DNA of 64,000 nucleotides from Chloroflexota bacterium (GTDB taxonomy: Bacteria; Chloroflexota; Anaerolineae; Anaerolineales; UBA11579): assembly GCA_016191875.1 (NCBI GenBank), contig JACPVG010000012.1, forward strand, positions 1 through 64,000, in the 5' to 3' direction. Positions 1 through 9,576 of the stretch are shown piece by piece (position 1 is the first letter of the stretch; each line of letters opens with the position of its first letter). The notes below the pieces were generated by a model that did not search any database, had not been told where the DNA came from, and worked only from the letters and a program-made list of their open reading frames with translations. The position numbers and the translations under genes are program-made.

Positions 1-324
1 CGATGTGGGCTCTTCGCATGCGTATACTGCGGCAAGGTCTTTTGCGCCATTTGGTAGGCTATTCGGGCCACTCGGACGTAACGACTTTCGCGTTTCATAA
101 CCTATGATTTACCATATCTCTTCATCTTTGCAACAGAGCAACAGGTAATTGGTAACTGGCGATTGGGGCAACTCTTTACCGTTTGTGCCTGATTTCCACA
201 CTCGGCCGTTTTCGGGCCGACCTCTGAGGCGAAGTCTGCGAGTAGCGGTCCGGATGTGGCAAACCAGGGAGAACCTTGCACACGGCGTCAGTTACCAGTT
301 ACCAATACGCCGTTTGTTTTCGCC

Positions 325-1959
325 TCACGGCTCTGGCTCGTGCAACTCCCCCAGCACGCCCAGTTCGGCGAGAGCGTCCAGCACCTGCTGGCGCGCGCCG
401 GGCCTGACGGCGATGCTGGTGGGGCCGAGCGGCGCGCCCAGGAAACGGGCGGCGCGACTGGCGCGCACCTGCGCCAGGATCTCCGGGTGCGCCACGCGCA
501 GCACGACGACGCTTTCGAGGTGCGCCTGCGCGCCGTGCTGTTCCCAGCGCGCCAGGGCCGGGGCCAGGTTGGGCGGCAGCGGGCCAGCCGAATGCTTCTT
601 CAACAGCGCCAGCAACTGAGCCGTGGCGACGCCCTGTTTGCGGGCGCGCTCCAGCCCGGCCGGGGTGATGCGATAGCGGTAAACGGCTTTCTGCATTCCT
701 TCCCAGTCGCAAAAGCGGGCGATGAGGTAGCGCGCGGCGCGCGGCGCAAGGCGCGGCACGCGGATGTGCAGGCGCGAATCGACCAGCGCTTTATCTTTTT
801 CTTCGGGCAGGCCGGGCAGGGCCTTGCCCGCCAGCAAGGCCGCAGCCAGCGGCGAATAGCGGAAGGCCAGCGGCGGCGAATCGGCGGCCGGGGCGGCCAG
901 ATCCAGGACGCCCAGCCAGTGCAGCGGGCCGGTGAGCATAAAGTTCAGCAATGCGCCTTCGACGGCATCCCAGTGCGCCTCGCCACGCAGGTACTCGCCG
1001 GTGCGGGTATCCTGGATGTACCAGGCATCGTACTCGCCGCCGGAACGCTGGAAATCAGGCTGGGTGGATTTGATTTCCGCGATGAAGGCGGGAATCGACC
1101 ACCAGGCGTCCAGGCCGGGCGGCGGCAGGAGCGCCAGCACCGCGCGGCGGGCCTTGAGCGGGTCGTTGCGCCAACGGCCGTGGGCGCGCAGGTGCGGGAC
1201 AAGGCGCAGGTCGTTCATGTCCGGACTATCCAGCCAGGCGCGCGCCAGGGCGGCCAGGGACCTGCCGCGCGGCGTCTCCAGAAAACTTTTCACGGTCTCG
1301 GCCTGGGGTTCGCCGTGTTCGTCGAGCAAGCCGGCGGCGTGGAGCAGGGCGGCCAGCCAGGGCAGGTGGATGCCCCAGCCTTCGGCTTCGGGCGGCAGGG
1401 GCAGGCCGGCGCGGCGGGCGGCCAGGAAGGTGGTGGCGTGGTCGAGGATGGAGTCGTCCGCCGGGCGGCGGCGTTTGCGTTCGGCGGGGGCAGCCGGGCG
1501 GCCGAGCGGCAGGACGGGGGTTCGGGCGGCCTTCGGCAGGCGCTGGGCGAGGTCGTCGGGCAGGTAGGCGAACTCCTGCGGGCCGTCGGGCGCATCAAAA
1601 AACGCCCGGGCGAGCCAGGCGCGATACCAAAGCGTTTCGGCCGGGTTGGCGGGGGCGCGGTCGGGGCGTTCGCGGTCGCGCCGCCCCGGTCCCAGCGGGC
1701 GCGGCTCGCCCCATTGGCGGGCGAACTCCGGCCAGGGCAGGCGGCCGCCGGCGGCCTGCAGGGCCAGCAGGGCCTGGCGGGCGTCTTCCGGCAGGCGGGC
1801 GAAGGCTTCGGCGGCGCGGCCGGGTTTCAGCAGGCCGCGCGCCAGTGTCTTGCGGCCGGTGCGCACCTCCGGCAGGTCGAGGTCCAGTTCCCAGCCTTCC
1901 GCCACGATGCGCAGGTGGCCGAGGTCATGTTCCTGGAGCGATTGGAGGAGGGAGGGCAT
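325..1959 (-). CDS. hypothetical protein, possibly helicase-associated (XPB/Ssl2 N-terminal-like) domain
   Basis: 544-aa ORF with coherent helical, Leu-rich protein sequence (MPSLLQSLQEHDLGHLRIVAEGWELDLDLPE...); the overlapping plus-strand ORF is low-complexity antisense. Confidence 0.6.
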   Translation of the reverse strand: MPSLLQSLQEHDLGHLRIVAEGWELDLDLPEVRTGRKTLARGLLKPGRAAEAFARLPEDARQALLALQAAGGRLPWPEFARQWGEPRPLGPGRRDRERPDRAPANPAETLWYRAWLARAFFDAPDGPQEFAYLPDDLAQRLPKAARTPVLPLGRPAAPAERKRRRPADDSILDHATTFLAARRAGLPLPPEAEGWGIHLPWLAALLHAAGLLDEHGEPQAETVKSFLETPRGRSLAALARAWLDSPDMNDLRLVPHLRAHGRWRNDPLKARRAVLALLPPPGLDAWWSIPAFIAEIKSTQPDFQRSGGEYDAWYIQDTRTGEYLRGEAHWDAVEGALLNFMLTGPLHWLGVLDLAAPAADSPPLAFRYSPLAAALLAGKALPGLPEEKDKALVDSRLHIRVPRLAPRAARYLIARFCDWEGMQKAVYRYRITPAGLERARKQGVATAQLLALLKKHSAGPLPPNLAPALARWEQHGAQAHLESVVVLRVAHPEILAQVRASRAARFLGAPLGPTSIAVRPGARQQVLDALAELGVLGELHEPEP

Positions 1960-2046
1960 GGGATGCCGGGAATCAGGCGCTCAGGTAATTGGGCAATTCG
2001 CAATTGGCAACTCAATCTCTCCGGTCGCCGAACCCCTGAGCCCTCA

Positions 2047-2976
2047 TTACTGGCCTTTCGGCACCATCACTTCCAGCGCGGCGGGCAGCAGTTGGATGGT
2101 AACGTGGCGCACGCCGCTGTTGAACCCGGCGAACACTTCGCCGTCCGTGTGGATGACCAGGTCCTGTTGGGTCTTGATCTCCAGTTTCTTGAAGGTATAA
2201 AACTTCACCTGCTTGAAGCGGTCCTGGGTGCCTTGCATGAAGAACGGCAGCATGGCGAGCATCATCCCACGCGAGACGCGCTGCACAGTGGAGAGGTTGA
2301 GGATGCCATCATCCAGCCGCGCTTCCGGGCCGGTGACGAATCCGCCGCCCTCGCGCGGGCCGTTGTTGACAGCGATCATCATCAGCCGGTCGGCCCAGGT
2401 CTGGTCGTCGGCGGTGATCTCGCTGTCCAGCGTGATATAGGACATGAAGATGGTCTGGAGGACGGCGGCGAGGTACATGATGAAGCCGCGCAGCAGGGGC
2501 ATCTTGTGCGAGTGAATCGTGACTGCGCCGCCGAAGCCCATGTTGAGCGTGTTGTCCCAGTATTCGGTGCGGCCGTGGTTATCTTTGATGGTGGCGAGGT
2601 CGATACGCCTGGGGGCGCCGGTGAACACGGCTTCGAGGGCCTCGGCCGGGTCGGCGGGGACGCCGATGTTGTGTGAGAAGTCGTTGCCGGAGCCGAACGG
2701 CACCACGCCCAGCACCGGGCGTTTGGCGGTCTGCGCCTGCATCAGGCCGTTGATGACCTCATGCACGGTGCCGTCGCCGCCCAAAGCGACGACGATGTCG
2801 AAGCCCTCTTCAGCGGCTTTGCGGGCCAGTTCCACCGCGTGGGTGGGGTAAACCGTGCCGGCCCAATCCACCTCGCCGTGCATTTCGGCCACGTGCTTGA
2901 GGTTGGCGGCGTAACGCCAGGCGTTGCCCATATCGGCATTGGGGTTGATGATAAGTTTGACGCGCGGTTTGTTCAT
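2047..2976 (-). CDS. diacylglycerol kinase / YegS-like lipid kinase family protein
   Basis: MNKPRVKLIINPNADMGNAW...VALGGDGTVHEVINGLM...PFGSGNDFSHNIGVP: catalytic GGDGT and GSGNDF motifs. Start trimmed from the 708-aa ORF to ATG 2976, preceded by GGAGGCC. Confidence 0.88.
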   Translation of the reverse strand: MNKPRVKLIINPNADMGNAWRYAANLKHVAEMHGEVDWAGTVYPTHAVELARKAAEEGFDIVVALGGDGTVHEVINGLMQAQTAKRPVLGVVPFGSGNDFSHNIGVPADPAEALEAVFTGAPRRIDLATIKDNHGRTEYWDNTLNMGFGGAVTIHSHKMPLLRGFIMYLAAVLQTIFMSYITLDSEITADDQTWADRLMMIAVNNGPREGGGFVTGPEARLDDGILNLSTVQRVSRGMMLAMLPFFMQGTQDRFKQVKFYTFKKLEIKTQQDLVIHTDGEVFAGFNSGVRHVTIQLLPAALEVMVPKGQ

Positions 2977-3045
2977 CTCTTGGCCTCCTCGGGGCACGAT
3001 GGGGGCAATTATAGTCGAGGGCAGGGTGGATGCGACTGATGAACT

Positions 3046-4107
3046 ATGGAGCGCAGATATAATCGGCGCGTGCGATTGCGAGGGTTGTTTCTCTTGTTGG
3101 CAATTCTCTCGGCAGCCCTGGCGTGCGACCTGCCGGTCGCCGCGCCGACGCCCGTTCTGCCCACGCCGCAGATTCTTCAGGCTACGGCCACGCCGGGCGC
3201 GACGCAGAGCGTCACTCCTACACCCGACGCCCGCTACGCCGACCTGACGATTGCGGCCCTGGCGGCGCGCGGGTATGGCGGCGGGGCCATCGCCGACCTG
3301 GGGGTGATGGAACAGACCGGTTCGTTCACCCGCCACTTCATTTCGTATCCCAGTGATGGGCTGAACATCGCCGGTTTTGCCAACATGCCCAACCGGGCCG
3401 GGCCGCTGCCGGTGGTCATCCTGCTGCATGGCTATATCGAGCCGGAGGAGTACGAGACGGTGGCCTACACTCGCATCTACGCCGACTGGCTGGCCGGGGC
3501 GGGGTTCATCGTGCTGCATCCCAACCTGCGGAATTACCCGCCCTCGGACAACGGGCCGAACCTGTTCCGGGTGGGGTTCGCGGTGGATGTGCTCAATCTC
3601 ATCGAAATCGTGCGTGAGACCGCCGGCCTGCCCGGCTTGCTGGCGGCGGCCGACCCGGAGCGCATCGGCCTGTGGGGGCACAGCATGGGCGGCGGCATCA
3701 TCCTGCGGGTGCTGGCGGTGGGCGCGCCGGTGGACGCAGCGGTGGTGTATGGGGCGATGTCGGGCGACGAGCAGCGCAACTTCGACCACATCTTCACCAA
3801 CCTGTCCGAGCAGCAGCGCGGGCTGGAGGAGCGGGCGGCCTTCGTCGACGCGCCATTGGGCGAGATCTCGCCCATCTACTTCTATGAGCGCATCACTGTG
3901 CCGGTGAGCATCCACCACGGCGACGCCGACCCGGTGGTGCCGGTGCAATGGTCGCAGGAGTTGTGCGCGCGGCTGGCGGAACTGGGCAAGACGGTCGAGT
4001 GCTACTTCTATGAGGGTGAGGGGCACAACCTCTTCGGCTGGGATGAGTACCTGCTGATGCAGCGGACAATTGAGTTTTTCGGGCGGTATCTGGTGGGGGA
4101 GCCGTGA
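3046..4107 (+). CDS. alpha/beta hydrolase (dienelactone hydrolase / S9-like), lipoprotein
   Basis: Signal peptide with Cys (LAILSAALAC), PVVILLHGYIEPEEYE, nucleophile elbow GHSMGGG, C-terminal GEGHNLFG. Confidence 0.85.
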   Translation: MERRYNRRVRLRGLFLLLAILSAALACDLPVAAPTPVLPTPQILQATATPGATQSVTPTPDARYADLTIAALAARGYGGGAIADLGVMEQTGSFTRHFISYPSDGLNIAGFANMPNRAGPLPVVILLHGYIEPEEYETVAYTRIYADWLAGAGFIVLHPNLRNYPPSDNGPNLFRVGFAVDVLNLIEIVRETAGLPGLLAAADPERIGLWGHSMGGGIILRVLAVGAPVDAAVVYGAMSGDEQRNFDHIFTNLSEQQRGLEERAAFVDAPLGEISPIYFYERITVPVSIHHGDADPVVPVQWSQELCARLAELGKTVECYFYEGEGHNLFGWDEYLLMQRTIEFFGRYLVGEP

Positions 4108-4146
4108 TTGCAAATCGGTGAGGTCGAGGAGGACTGCTCGATCTGG

Positions 4147-4192
4147 GTAGGGGCGACGGGAGTTGCTTCGCAACTCATTGCGTCGCCCCTAC
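4147..4192. repeat. hairpin element GTAGGGGCGAC...GTCGCCCCTAC with inner AGTTGC-TTC-GCAACT stem
   Basis: Perfect 11-bp outer inverted repeat and 6-bp inner inverted repeat, in the intergenic space between convergent genes. Confidence 0.8.
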
Positions 4193-4226
4193 ATATGAGT
4201 GTGAGGCGATTCGGTGAATTTGGCGA

Positions 4227-4784
4227 CTAGCCGAGAAACAAAACCTCCCCCTCCACTCGCCCGCTGTCAATCCGCAGCAACCCCACGCTGGGGCGTAGGC
4301 CGGGTTCCAGCGGGTTGGGCACGGTGGCCGAACCGGGGTTGAACACCAGCGTATCCCCGTGTATCACATTGTACGGCGCGTGGTTGTGGCCGAAGACCAC
4401 CACGTCCACGCCGGAGGGGAAGGCCGAAAGCGCCCGCTCGGCGAAGCGGCGGTAGGGTTGCGGGCCGCGCGCCAGGTAGGCGAGTTTGTCCTTCATGTAG
4501 TCGGGCCAGGAGAGATGGCCGTGCGTCAGGCCAATGGCCACGGCTTCATAGACCAGCGTGCGGTGCAGGGGCAGGGCCGGGCGGGCGAACCAGTCGCGGT
4601 TGCCGCGCACGGCGGTCACCGGCGCGACCTGCGCCAGTTGGTCGAGGATGCGCGGTGTGCAGATGTCGCCGGCGTGCAGGATTTCGGTTACGCCGGCATC
4701 GCGGAAGGTGTCCAGCGTGGCGGGGTGCAGGGCGCGCGCCCGGTCGGGGATGTGCGTGTCGGCGATGATTCCAAGCGTGAGCAT
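4227..4784 (-). CDS. YfcE-family metallophosphoesterase
   Basis: MLTLGIIADTHIPD...LHAGDICTP...VRGNRDWF...VFGHNHAP...NPGSATVPN. Confidence 0.88.
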   Translation of the reverse strand: MLTLGIIADTHIPDRARALHPATLDTFRDAGVTEILHAGDICTPRILDQLAQVAPVTAVRGNRDWFARPALPLHRTLVYEAVAIGLTHGHLSWPDYMKDKLAYLARGPQPYRRFAERALSAFPSGVDVVVFGHNHAPYNVIHGDTLVFNPGSATVPNPLEPGLRPSVGLLRIDSGRVEGEVLFLG

Positions 4785-4907
4785 GGGCAGGATGGTAACA
4801 TGCGCGTGGGAGTAATTGGTAACTGGTCAATGATAATTGTTCGAGTGATTCGCCACAGGCTGGAGGCCAATTACCAGTTACATTTCACGCATCACGCAAC
4901 GCGGTTC

Positions 4908-6167
4908 TCAGTCGGCCGGGGCGGGGGCAGGCGCGGGTTCGGGCGATTCGGCCGCCTGCTGCAAGCGCAGCTTGAAATGCACCAGCAGGATGGAAAAGGA
5001 CGCCGCCAGGGTGGTGATGATGAAAGGCAGGCGCGGCGAGTAGGTCTCCCATAGGCGCGCGCCGATGTAGGGCGCCGGCAGGCTGACCAGCCCGAGGCTG
5101 GTGCCGAACAGGCCGAAGGCCACCCCGCGCCGTTCGGGCGGCACGGCTTTCGAGAAGAGCGCGTCGAAGGCCGGGTCGGCGATGCCGAAGCCGACGCCGA
5201 GCACGACCCACGAGAGCGCGAAGGCCAGGAAGCCGCGCGACCCCAGGAACAAGCCCAGGCCGGCCGCCTGCAGGGCAAAGCCGAGCATGATGGTGCGCCG
5301 CTCGCCGATGCGGTCGGAGAGGCCGCCGGCGGGGGTCATGACTGCCATGCGCGCCAGGTGCAGGATGCTGCCGAGCAGGCCGACCTGGGTGAGGGTGAGG
5401 CCAGCGATCTCGTTGAAGTACAGCGACTGGAACTCAAACGACATGCGGAAGGCGACATCGCGCACCCCGTCGGTGAGGATAAGCCAGGTAAAGACGCCGC
5501 CGCCCACCAGCAAGGCCAGCAGGCTGGCGAGGCTGGCGCGCAGCGAGGCCAGCGTTGGGCGCGACTCGGAGTGGCCGGCGGGTCTGGCGCGGAAGCGCGG
5601 CGCAAGCGCCATCCAGATGCGCAGGGCGGCGGCCGAGCCGTACATAAGAGCGGCGATCCAGATAAGGATCTTGAACCCGTAGGCGTCCGCCACCCAGCCG
5701 CCCAGCGGCGGGCCGATGACGCCCACCACGGCAAACAACGTGTGCATCAGGCCGAACACCCGGCCGCGCACAGCCTCAGCCGACTGGTCGGCGATGAACG
5801 CGCCGAACGATGGGCCGACCAACGCGCCGGAGACGAATTCGAGCATGAGCGCCAGCATCGCCATTTGCCACGAAGTGGCGAAAAGCAGCACGCCATAGCC
5901 AAGAGTGGCCACTGCCGCGCCGATGGCAATCGCCTTCAGGCGGCCAATCGTGTCTGAGAGCCAGCCGCCGAGAATTTGCAGAGCGAGCGGGATGAGCGCG
6001 GCCAAAGTGAAGGTCAGGCCGACCTGCTCGACGGTGGCGCCCAAGTCGCGGGCGAGGTAGACCGCCATCAGCGGCAGAAGCATGTGCCCGGCGGTGTTGG
6101 CGAGGATCATCGTGCCAAGGAACCAGCGCAGCACGGGCGTGAGGAAGTGGAGGGGATTTTTGGGCAT
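4908..6167 (-). CDS. MFS transporter
   Basis: 419 aa, 12-TM-like; GGWLSDTIGRLKAIAIG and GGLSDRIGERRTIMLG loop motifs. Confidence 0.85.
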   Translation of the reverse strand: MPKNPLHFLTPVLRWFLGTMILANTAGHMLLPLMAVYLARDLGATVEQVGLTFTLAALIPLALQILGGWLSDTIGRLKAIAIGAAVATLGYGVLLFATSWQMAMLALMLEFVSGALVGPSFGAFIADQSAEAVRGRVFGLMHTLFAVVGVIGPPLGGWVADAYGFKILIWIAALMYGSAAALRIWMALAPRFRARPAGHSESRPTLASLRASLASLLALLVGGGVFTWLILTDGVRDVAFRMSFEFQSLYFNEIAGLTLTQVGLLGSILHLARMAVMTPAGGLSDRIGERRTIMLGFALQAAGLGLFLGSRGFLAFALSWVVLGVGFGIADPAFDALFSKAVPPERRGVAFGLFGTSLGLVSLPAPYIGARLWETYSPRLPFIITTLAASFSILLVHFKLRLQQAAESPEPAPAPAPAD

Positions 6168-6203
6168 GGTGGAGTTTCGATGGCCTTGAGAGAGATTCTC
6201 TAT

Positions 6204-6279
6204 GCGATATTCGTTATTCGATATCCGTTATTCGAAGTGCAACTCTCGCTTCAACTGAGTCTCGAATATCGAATATCCG
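6204..6279. repeat. heptamer microrepeat array, inverted (ATATTCG TTATTCG ATATCCG TTATTCG ... CGAATAT CGAATAT CCG)
   Basis: Direct reading; period 7, two arms in inverted orientation. Confidence 0.75.
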
Positions 6280-6291
6280 CTCACGGGTCTT

Positions 6292-7647
6292 CTACTGCAA
6301 CGCCCACAGGGCCGAGTGGGCTTTTGGGAACAGGATGCGCGCCAGCACGCCTTTATCGGGCGCGTCGCGGTCCACCCAGCAGTCCGGGAAGGCGGCTTCC
6401 AGTTCGTCCAGGCTGCGGTAGCCGAACAGCATCTGGAGGAAGGTGCGGTCCGGGAAGGCGACGTGGCCGCGGTACTCGGTGGCGGGCTGCCAGGCTTCCA
6501 CGCCGGCGAGCATGCCCTGCTCAAAGAGCAGACGCACGCCGCTGCGATAGAAGTTGAGCATCAGGTCGCCGGTGTAGCCGGGCAGGTAGGAGGCGGCCAG
6601 GCGCGCTTCGAGGGCCGGGGCGATGCGGCGCAGGAAGGCGGGCAGGTCCGGCACGCGCAGGTACCAGGCATACGGCTCGGCGACCTCCTGCATGCGGTGG
6701 GGAATCACCTGGTAGAGCGGGTGCTGGCTGCCGAGCACGAAGTAGATCTGCTCAAAAGCCTTGTCAGAGTTCTGCTCCTTGAGGCGCTGTTCGCCAATGG
6801 ATTGGAAGCCGCGCAACGCGCTGTTGGCGACCGCCTGCCAGTTATGGCCGGGGGCGGCCTCGAACCACCAGATGGGCAGCGCGCCGCCCCACATCATGTC
6901 CGGGCCGAAAGCAAACCCGACCGGCTCGCCGGCGGGCGTTTCGAAGATATCCACCCGGAAGGAGGCCTGCGGCGAACGGCCGCCGAGTTCCAGCCGCCAG
7001 AGGGCTTCGTCGCGCGGGCAGGCCAGCAGGGAGCGGGACGCGCCGCGCGCGTACAGGCCTATAAGGAAGGGAATATCGGCTTGTGTTGCTTTGCGCAGGC
7101 GGTAAGGCTCTTCTTCGCCTTCCTTGAGTGCGGGGATGAGCGGCGCATAACAGCGCCGCCCGCCGGACAGTTCAACGGCCATTTCATAGCCGAACTGGCG
7201 GTAGTACCACGGGATGCCGGTGATGGCCTGCACGAGGTGGCCGCGCTCGGCGCTCCAGCGGTGGACGACCTCGAACTGCCTGCGCACCAGGCCGCGCCGC
7301 CGGTACTCCGGGTGGGTGGCCACCAGTTCCGGCCGCCCGACGCCGAACGGCACGCCGGCGTAGGTCCACGTCTGCGGGATGAGGTTCATGGATGAAACGA
7401 TCATCTTGCGGGCGGTGTCTTCCACGATGAGGAAGTCGCCGGGCGCCAGGGTGGGGTGCGGCCGGGTGAGCGAGTCGTGCGTCCAGTGATAGAGGAAAGG
7501 CTCCGGGTGGTCCCAGCCCTCGTCGGAGTGCACGCGGCTGTTGAAGTCACCCAGGCGCTCGGCGTCGGCGGGCGTGGCGTGGCGCAGAATCAGGCCGTCG
7601 CCAAGGTCTTCGATGAAGGTCTGTTGTCGCCTGGTTTTTGTGGTCAT
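6292..7647 (-). CDS. GNAT-family N-acetyltransferase, Eis-like large architecture
   Basis: 451 aa; VGRPELVATHPEYRRRGLVRRQFEVVHRWSAERGH acetyl-CoA-binding motif, GIPWYYRQFGYE, long C-terminal extension. Confidence 0.75.
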   Translation of the reverse strand: MTTKTRRQQTFIEDLGDGLILRHATPADAERLGDFNSRVHSDEGWDHPEPFLYHWTHDSLTRPHPTLAPGDFLIVEDTARKMIVSSMNLIPQTWTYAGVPFGVGRPELVATHPEYRRRGLVRRQFEVVHRWSAERGHLVQAITGIPWYYRQFGYEMAVELSGGRRCYAPLIPALKEGEEEPYRLRKATQADIPFLIGLYARGASRSLLACPRDEALWRLELGGRSPQASFRVDIFETPAGEPVGFAFGPDMMWGGALPIWWFEAAPGHNWQAVANSALRGFQSIGEQRLKEQNSDKAFEQIYFVLGSQHPLYQVIPHRMQEVAEPYAWYLRVPDLPAFLRRIAPALEARLAASYLPGYTGDLMLNFYRSGVRLLFEQGMLAGVEAWQPATEYRGHVAFPDRTFLQMLFGYRSLDELEAAFPDCWVDRDAPDKGVLARILFPKAHSALWALQ

Positions 7648-7683
7648 GGCAATCGTCCGAACCTGTCGATGATTGGTGTGGGT

Positions 7684-8154
7684 TCACCCGCCCTGCACCT
7701 CGGCGGCGATCTCCTGCTGTTTGGGTTTGCCCGAGGCGGCCCACTCGGCCAGCAGGGTCTGGGCGGGCGGCTCTGCGCGCCGGGGGCGCAAAGCCAGCGC
7801 GATGGCCTGGCGTATCTCCGGGCGCGGGTCGAGCGCCAGTTCGTCCAGGGCGCGGCGGGCGAGCGCCTCTCCGGTCAGGGCGCGGCCGCACAGGGCCGCG
7901 GCGGCGATGGCGCGGAAGGCGGCCTGCGAGTCGCGGCCCATGCCCACCAGCAGGCTGGTGGGCACGCCGGGCTGATCCAGGGCGGCGCCCAGCAGCGCAA
8001 GCGCCCGTTGGACGAAGGCGGCTTCCATATCCGGGTTGCCAGCCACTTCCGGCCATTCCAGCAGACCAGCCAGCGCCACCCCGATGCCTTCCGGCTGGCC
8101 GAGGCGGGCGGCGGCTTTCACGTCCGCCAGCAGTTCGCGCAGCATTTCGTTCAT
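7684..8154 (-). CDS. hypothetical helical (HEAT-like) protein
   Basis: 156-aa ORF in the minus-strand gene run between GNAT and MFS genes; regular helical repeats (ALRPRRAEPPAQTLLAEWAASGK). Confidence 0.55.
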   Translation of the reverse strand: MNEMLRELLADVKAAARLGQPEGIGVALAGLLEWPEVAGNPDMEAAFVQRALALLGAALDQPGVPTSLLVGMGRDSQAAFRAIAAAALCGRALTGEALARRALDELALDPRPEIRQAIALALRPRRAEPPAQTLLAEWAASGKPKQQEIAAEVQGG

Positions 8155-8158
8155 GCGC

Positions 8159-9454
8159 TCACTGCCCCACGGCCGCTTCTGCCTGGAGCGCCGCCTGAGC
8201 CTCCGGGCGCGGTTCGCGCCGGTGGAACCAGATCCAGGTCAGGCTGATGGCGACGACATACAGCAGCGAGGTGGCGACAAACAGCGGGCCGAAACCGGCG
8301 CGCGCCTGCACCAGACCGGAGATATACGGGCCGACCGCCCAGCCGAACTGCCAGGTGAGCATCTGCAGGCTGGCGACCGTGCCCTGGGCCTTCTGCGGCA
8401 CCTGGTCCATCACGAAGGCGTCCCACAACGGCGCGCCGATGTTGATCAGGGCGCCGCGCAGCCACAGGGCCAGCGCCGCCACCGGCAGGCTGGGCGCCAG
8501 GCCGAGCACGACCATGAACAGCATCGAAGAACCCTGGCTGGCGACCACGGCCCGGACGCGCGATTTCAGGGCGCGTTCCAGGCGCGGGCCGACCAGCGCG
8601 CCGAGGGCGATGACCAGCGACAGGAAGCCAAAAATGAAGCCCAGGCCGGGATCGGAGACCGCGAAGCGGTCGACCAGATACAGGTTGAAGTAAGGGATGA
8701 GCAGGGCGGCGCCGAAACCCATAACCATGTTTGGCACAACGAGTTTCCAAACCTCTTTATTTTGCAAAATATCTTGCAGTTTGTGGCTGTCCACCACGTG
8801 GTGCTCGGCTTTCTCATCGTTGGCCTTTGGCATGCGGATGCCCAGCAGCGGGATGAGCGAGAGGAATGCCAGCCCGGTGCTGAGCAGCACGATGGCGCGG
8901 TAGGAGGCGCCGCTGCCGGCCGCCAGCCTGAAAGCGGTTTCCAGCCCTTCCGGCAGCAGCCCGGCGAAGTAATTGCCGAACATGCTGGCGAAGGTCATCG
9001 AAGCCATGTTGAGGCTGAAGACCAGGCTGCGGTTCTTCGGCTCGGTGAGGCTCGCCAGCAGCGGCGAGACGCTGACCACAAAGAGCGCATCCCCCGCGCC
9101 ACCGACGAAGGCGCCAAAGAGAATCAGGTTCGCGTTGTCGGCCAGCCCGACCAGGCCGAAGCCGAGGATCAGCACGGTGACGCCGATGAGCAACGCGCGG
9201 CGGCGGCCAATGCGGTCGGACACCCAGCCCATGGGCAGGCAGAAGAGCAGCATCCCGAGGGCGGGCGCGCCCTGCACCAGGCCAAGGAATTTGCGGTCGA
9301 AGCCCAGGCCGAGGATGTAGAAGTTGAAGAACAGCGCCCAGCCGCTCCAGAACAGGCCGAACATGCCGTTGGAGATCAGGAACAGGCGCGCCGAGGGGTT
9401 GATGTTCCGCCAGACGGCGAGCGGATGTTTGAGGAGTCTCTTGATTGTAGTCAT
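8159..9454 (-). CDS. MFS transporter
   Basis: 431 aa; LFCLPMGWVSDRIGRRRALLIG motif, multiple TM segments. Confidence 0.85.
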   Translation of the reverse strand: MTTIKRLLKHPLAVWRNINPSARLFLISNGMFGLFWSGWALFFNFYILGLGFDRKFLGLVQGAPALGMLLFCLPMGWVSDRIGRRRALLIGVTVLILGFGLVGLADNANLILFGAFVGGAGDALFVVSVSPLLASLTEPKNRSLVFSLNMASMTFASMFGNYFAGLLPEGLETAFRLAAGSGASYRAIVLLSTGLAFLSLIPLLGIRMPKANDEKAEHHVVDSHKLQDILQNKEVWKLVVPNMVMGFGAALLIPYFNLYLVDRFAVSDPGLGFIFGFLSLVIALGALVGPRLERALKSRVRAVVASQGSSMLFMVVLGLAPSLPVAALALWLRGALINIGAPLWDAFVMDQVPQKAQGTVASLQMLTWQFGWAVGPYISGLVQARAGFGPLFVATSLLYVVAISLTWIWFHRREPRPEAQAALQAEAAVGQ

Positions 9455-9465
9455 GATGTTGTCCC

Positions 9466-9576
9466 AAGTATCGTAAACCGTAATTCGTACGTGGTAACTG
9501 GTAAGTGGTTATTTGGGGCGGGCATCGAAGGAGGGCCGCTTTGCTGAATTACCAATTGCCCATTTCCAGTTACATG
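9466..9576. repeat. heptamer microrepeat array, inverted arms
   Basis: CGTAAAC/CGTAATT/CGTACGT/GGTAACT/GGTAAGT/GGTTATT ... GAATTAC/CAATTGC/CCATTTC/CAGTTAC. Confidence 0.75.

Noticed and set aside
256-2676. 806-aa plus-strand ORF
   Set aside because: Gly/Arg/Gln-rich low-complexity antisense of the helicase-like and lipid-kinase genes on the minus strand, which have recognisable motifs.
2977-4173. N-terminal extension of the 708-aa minus-strand ORF
   Set aside because: Overlaps the well-supported alpha/beta hydrolase on the other strand; lipid kinase starts at 2976 with a good SD.
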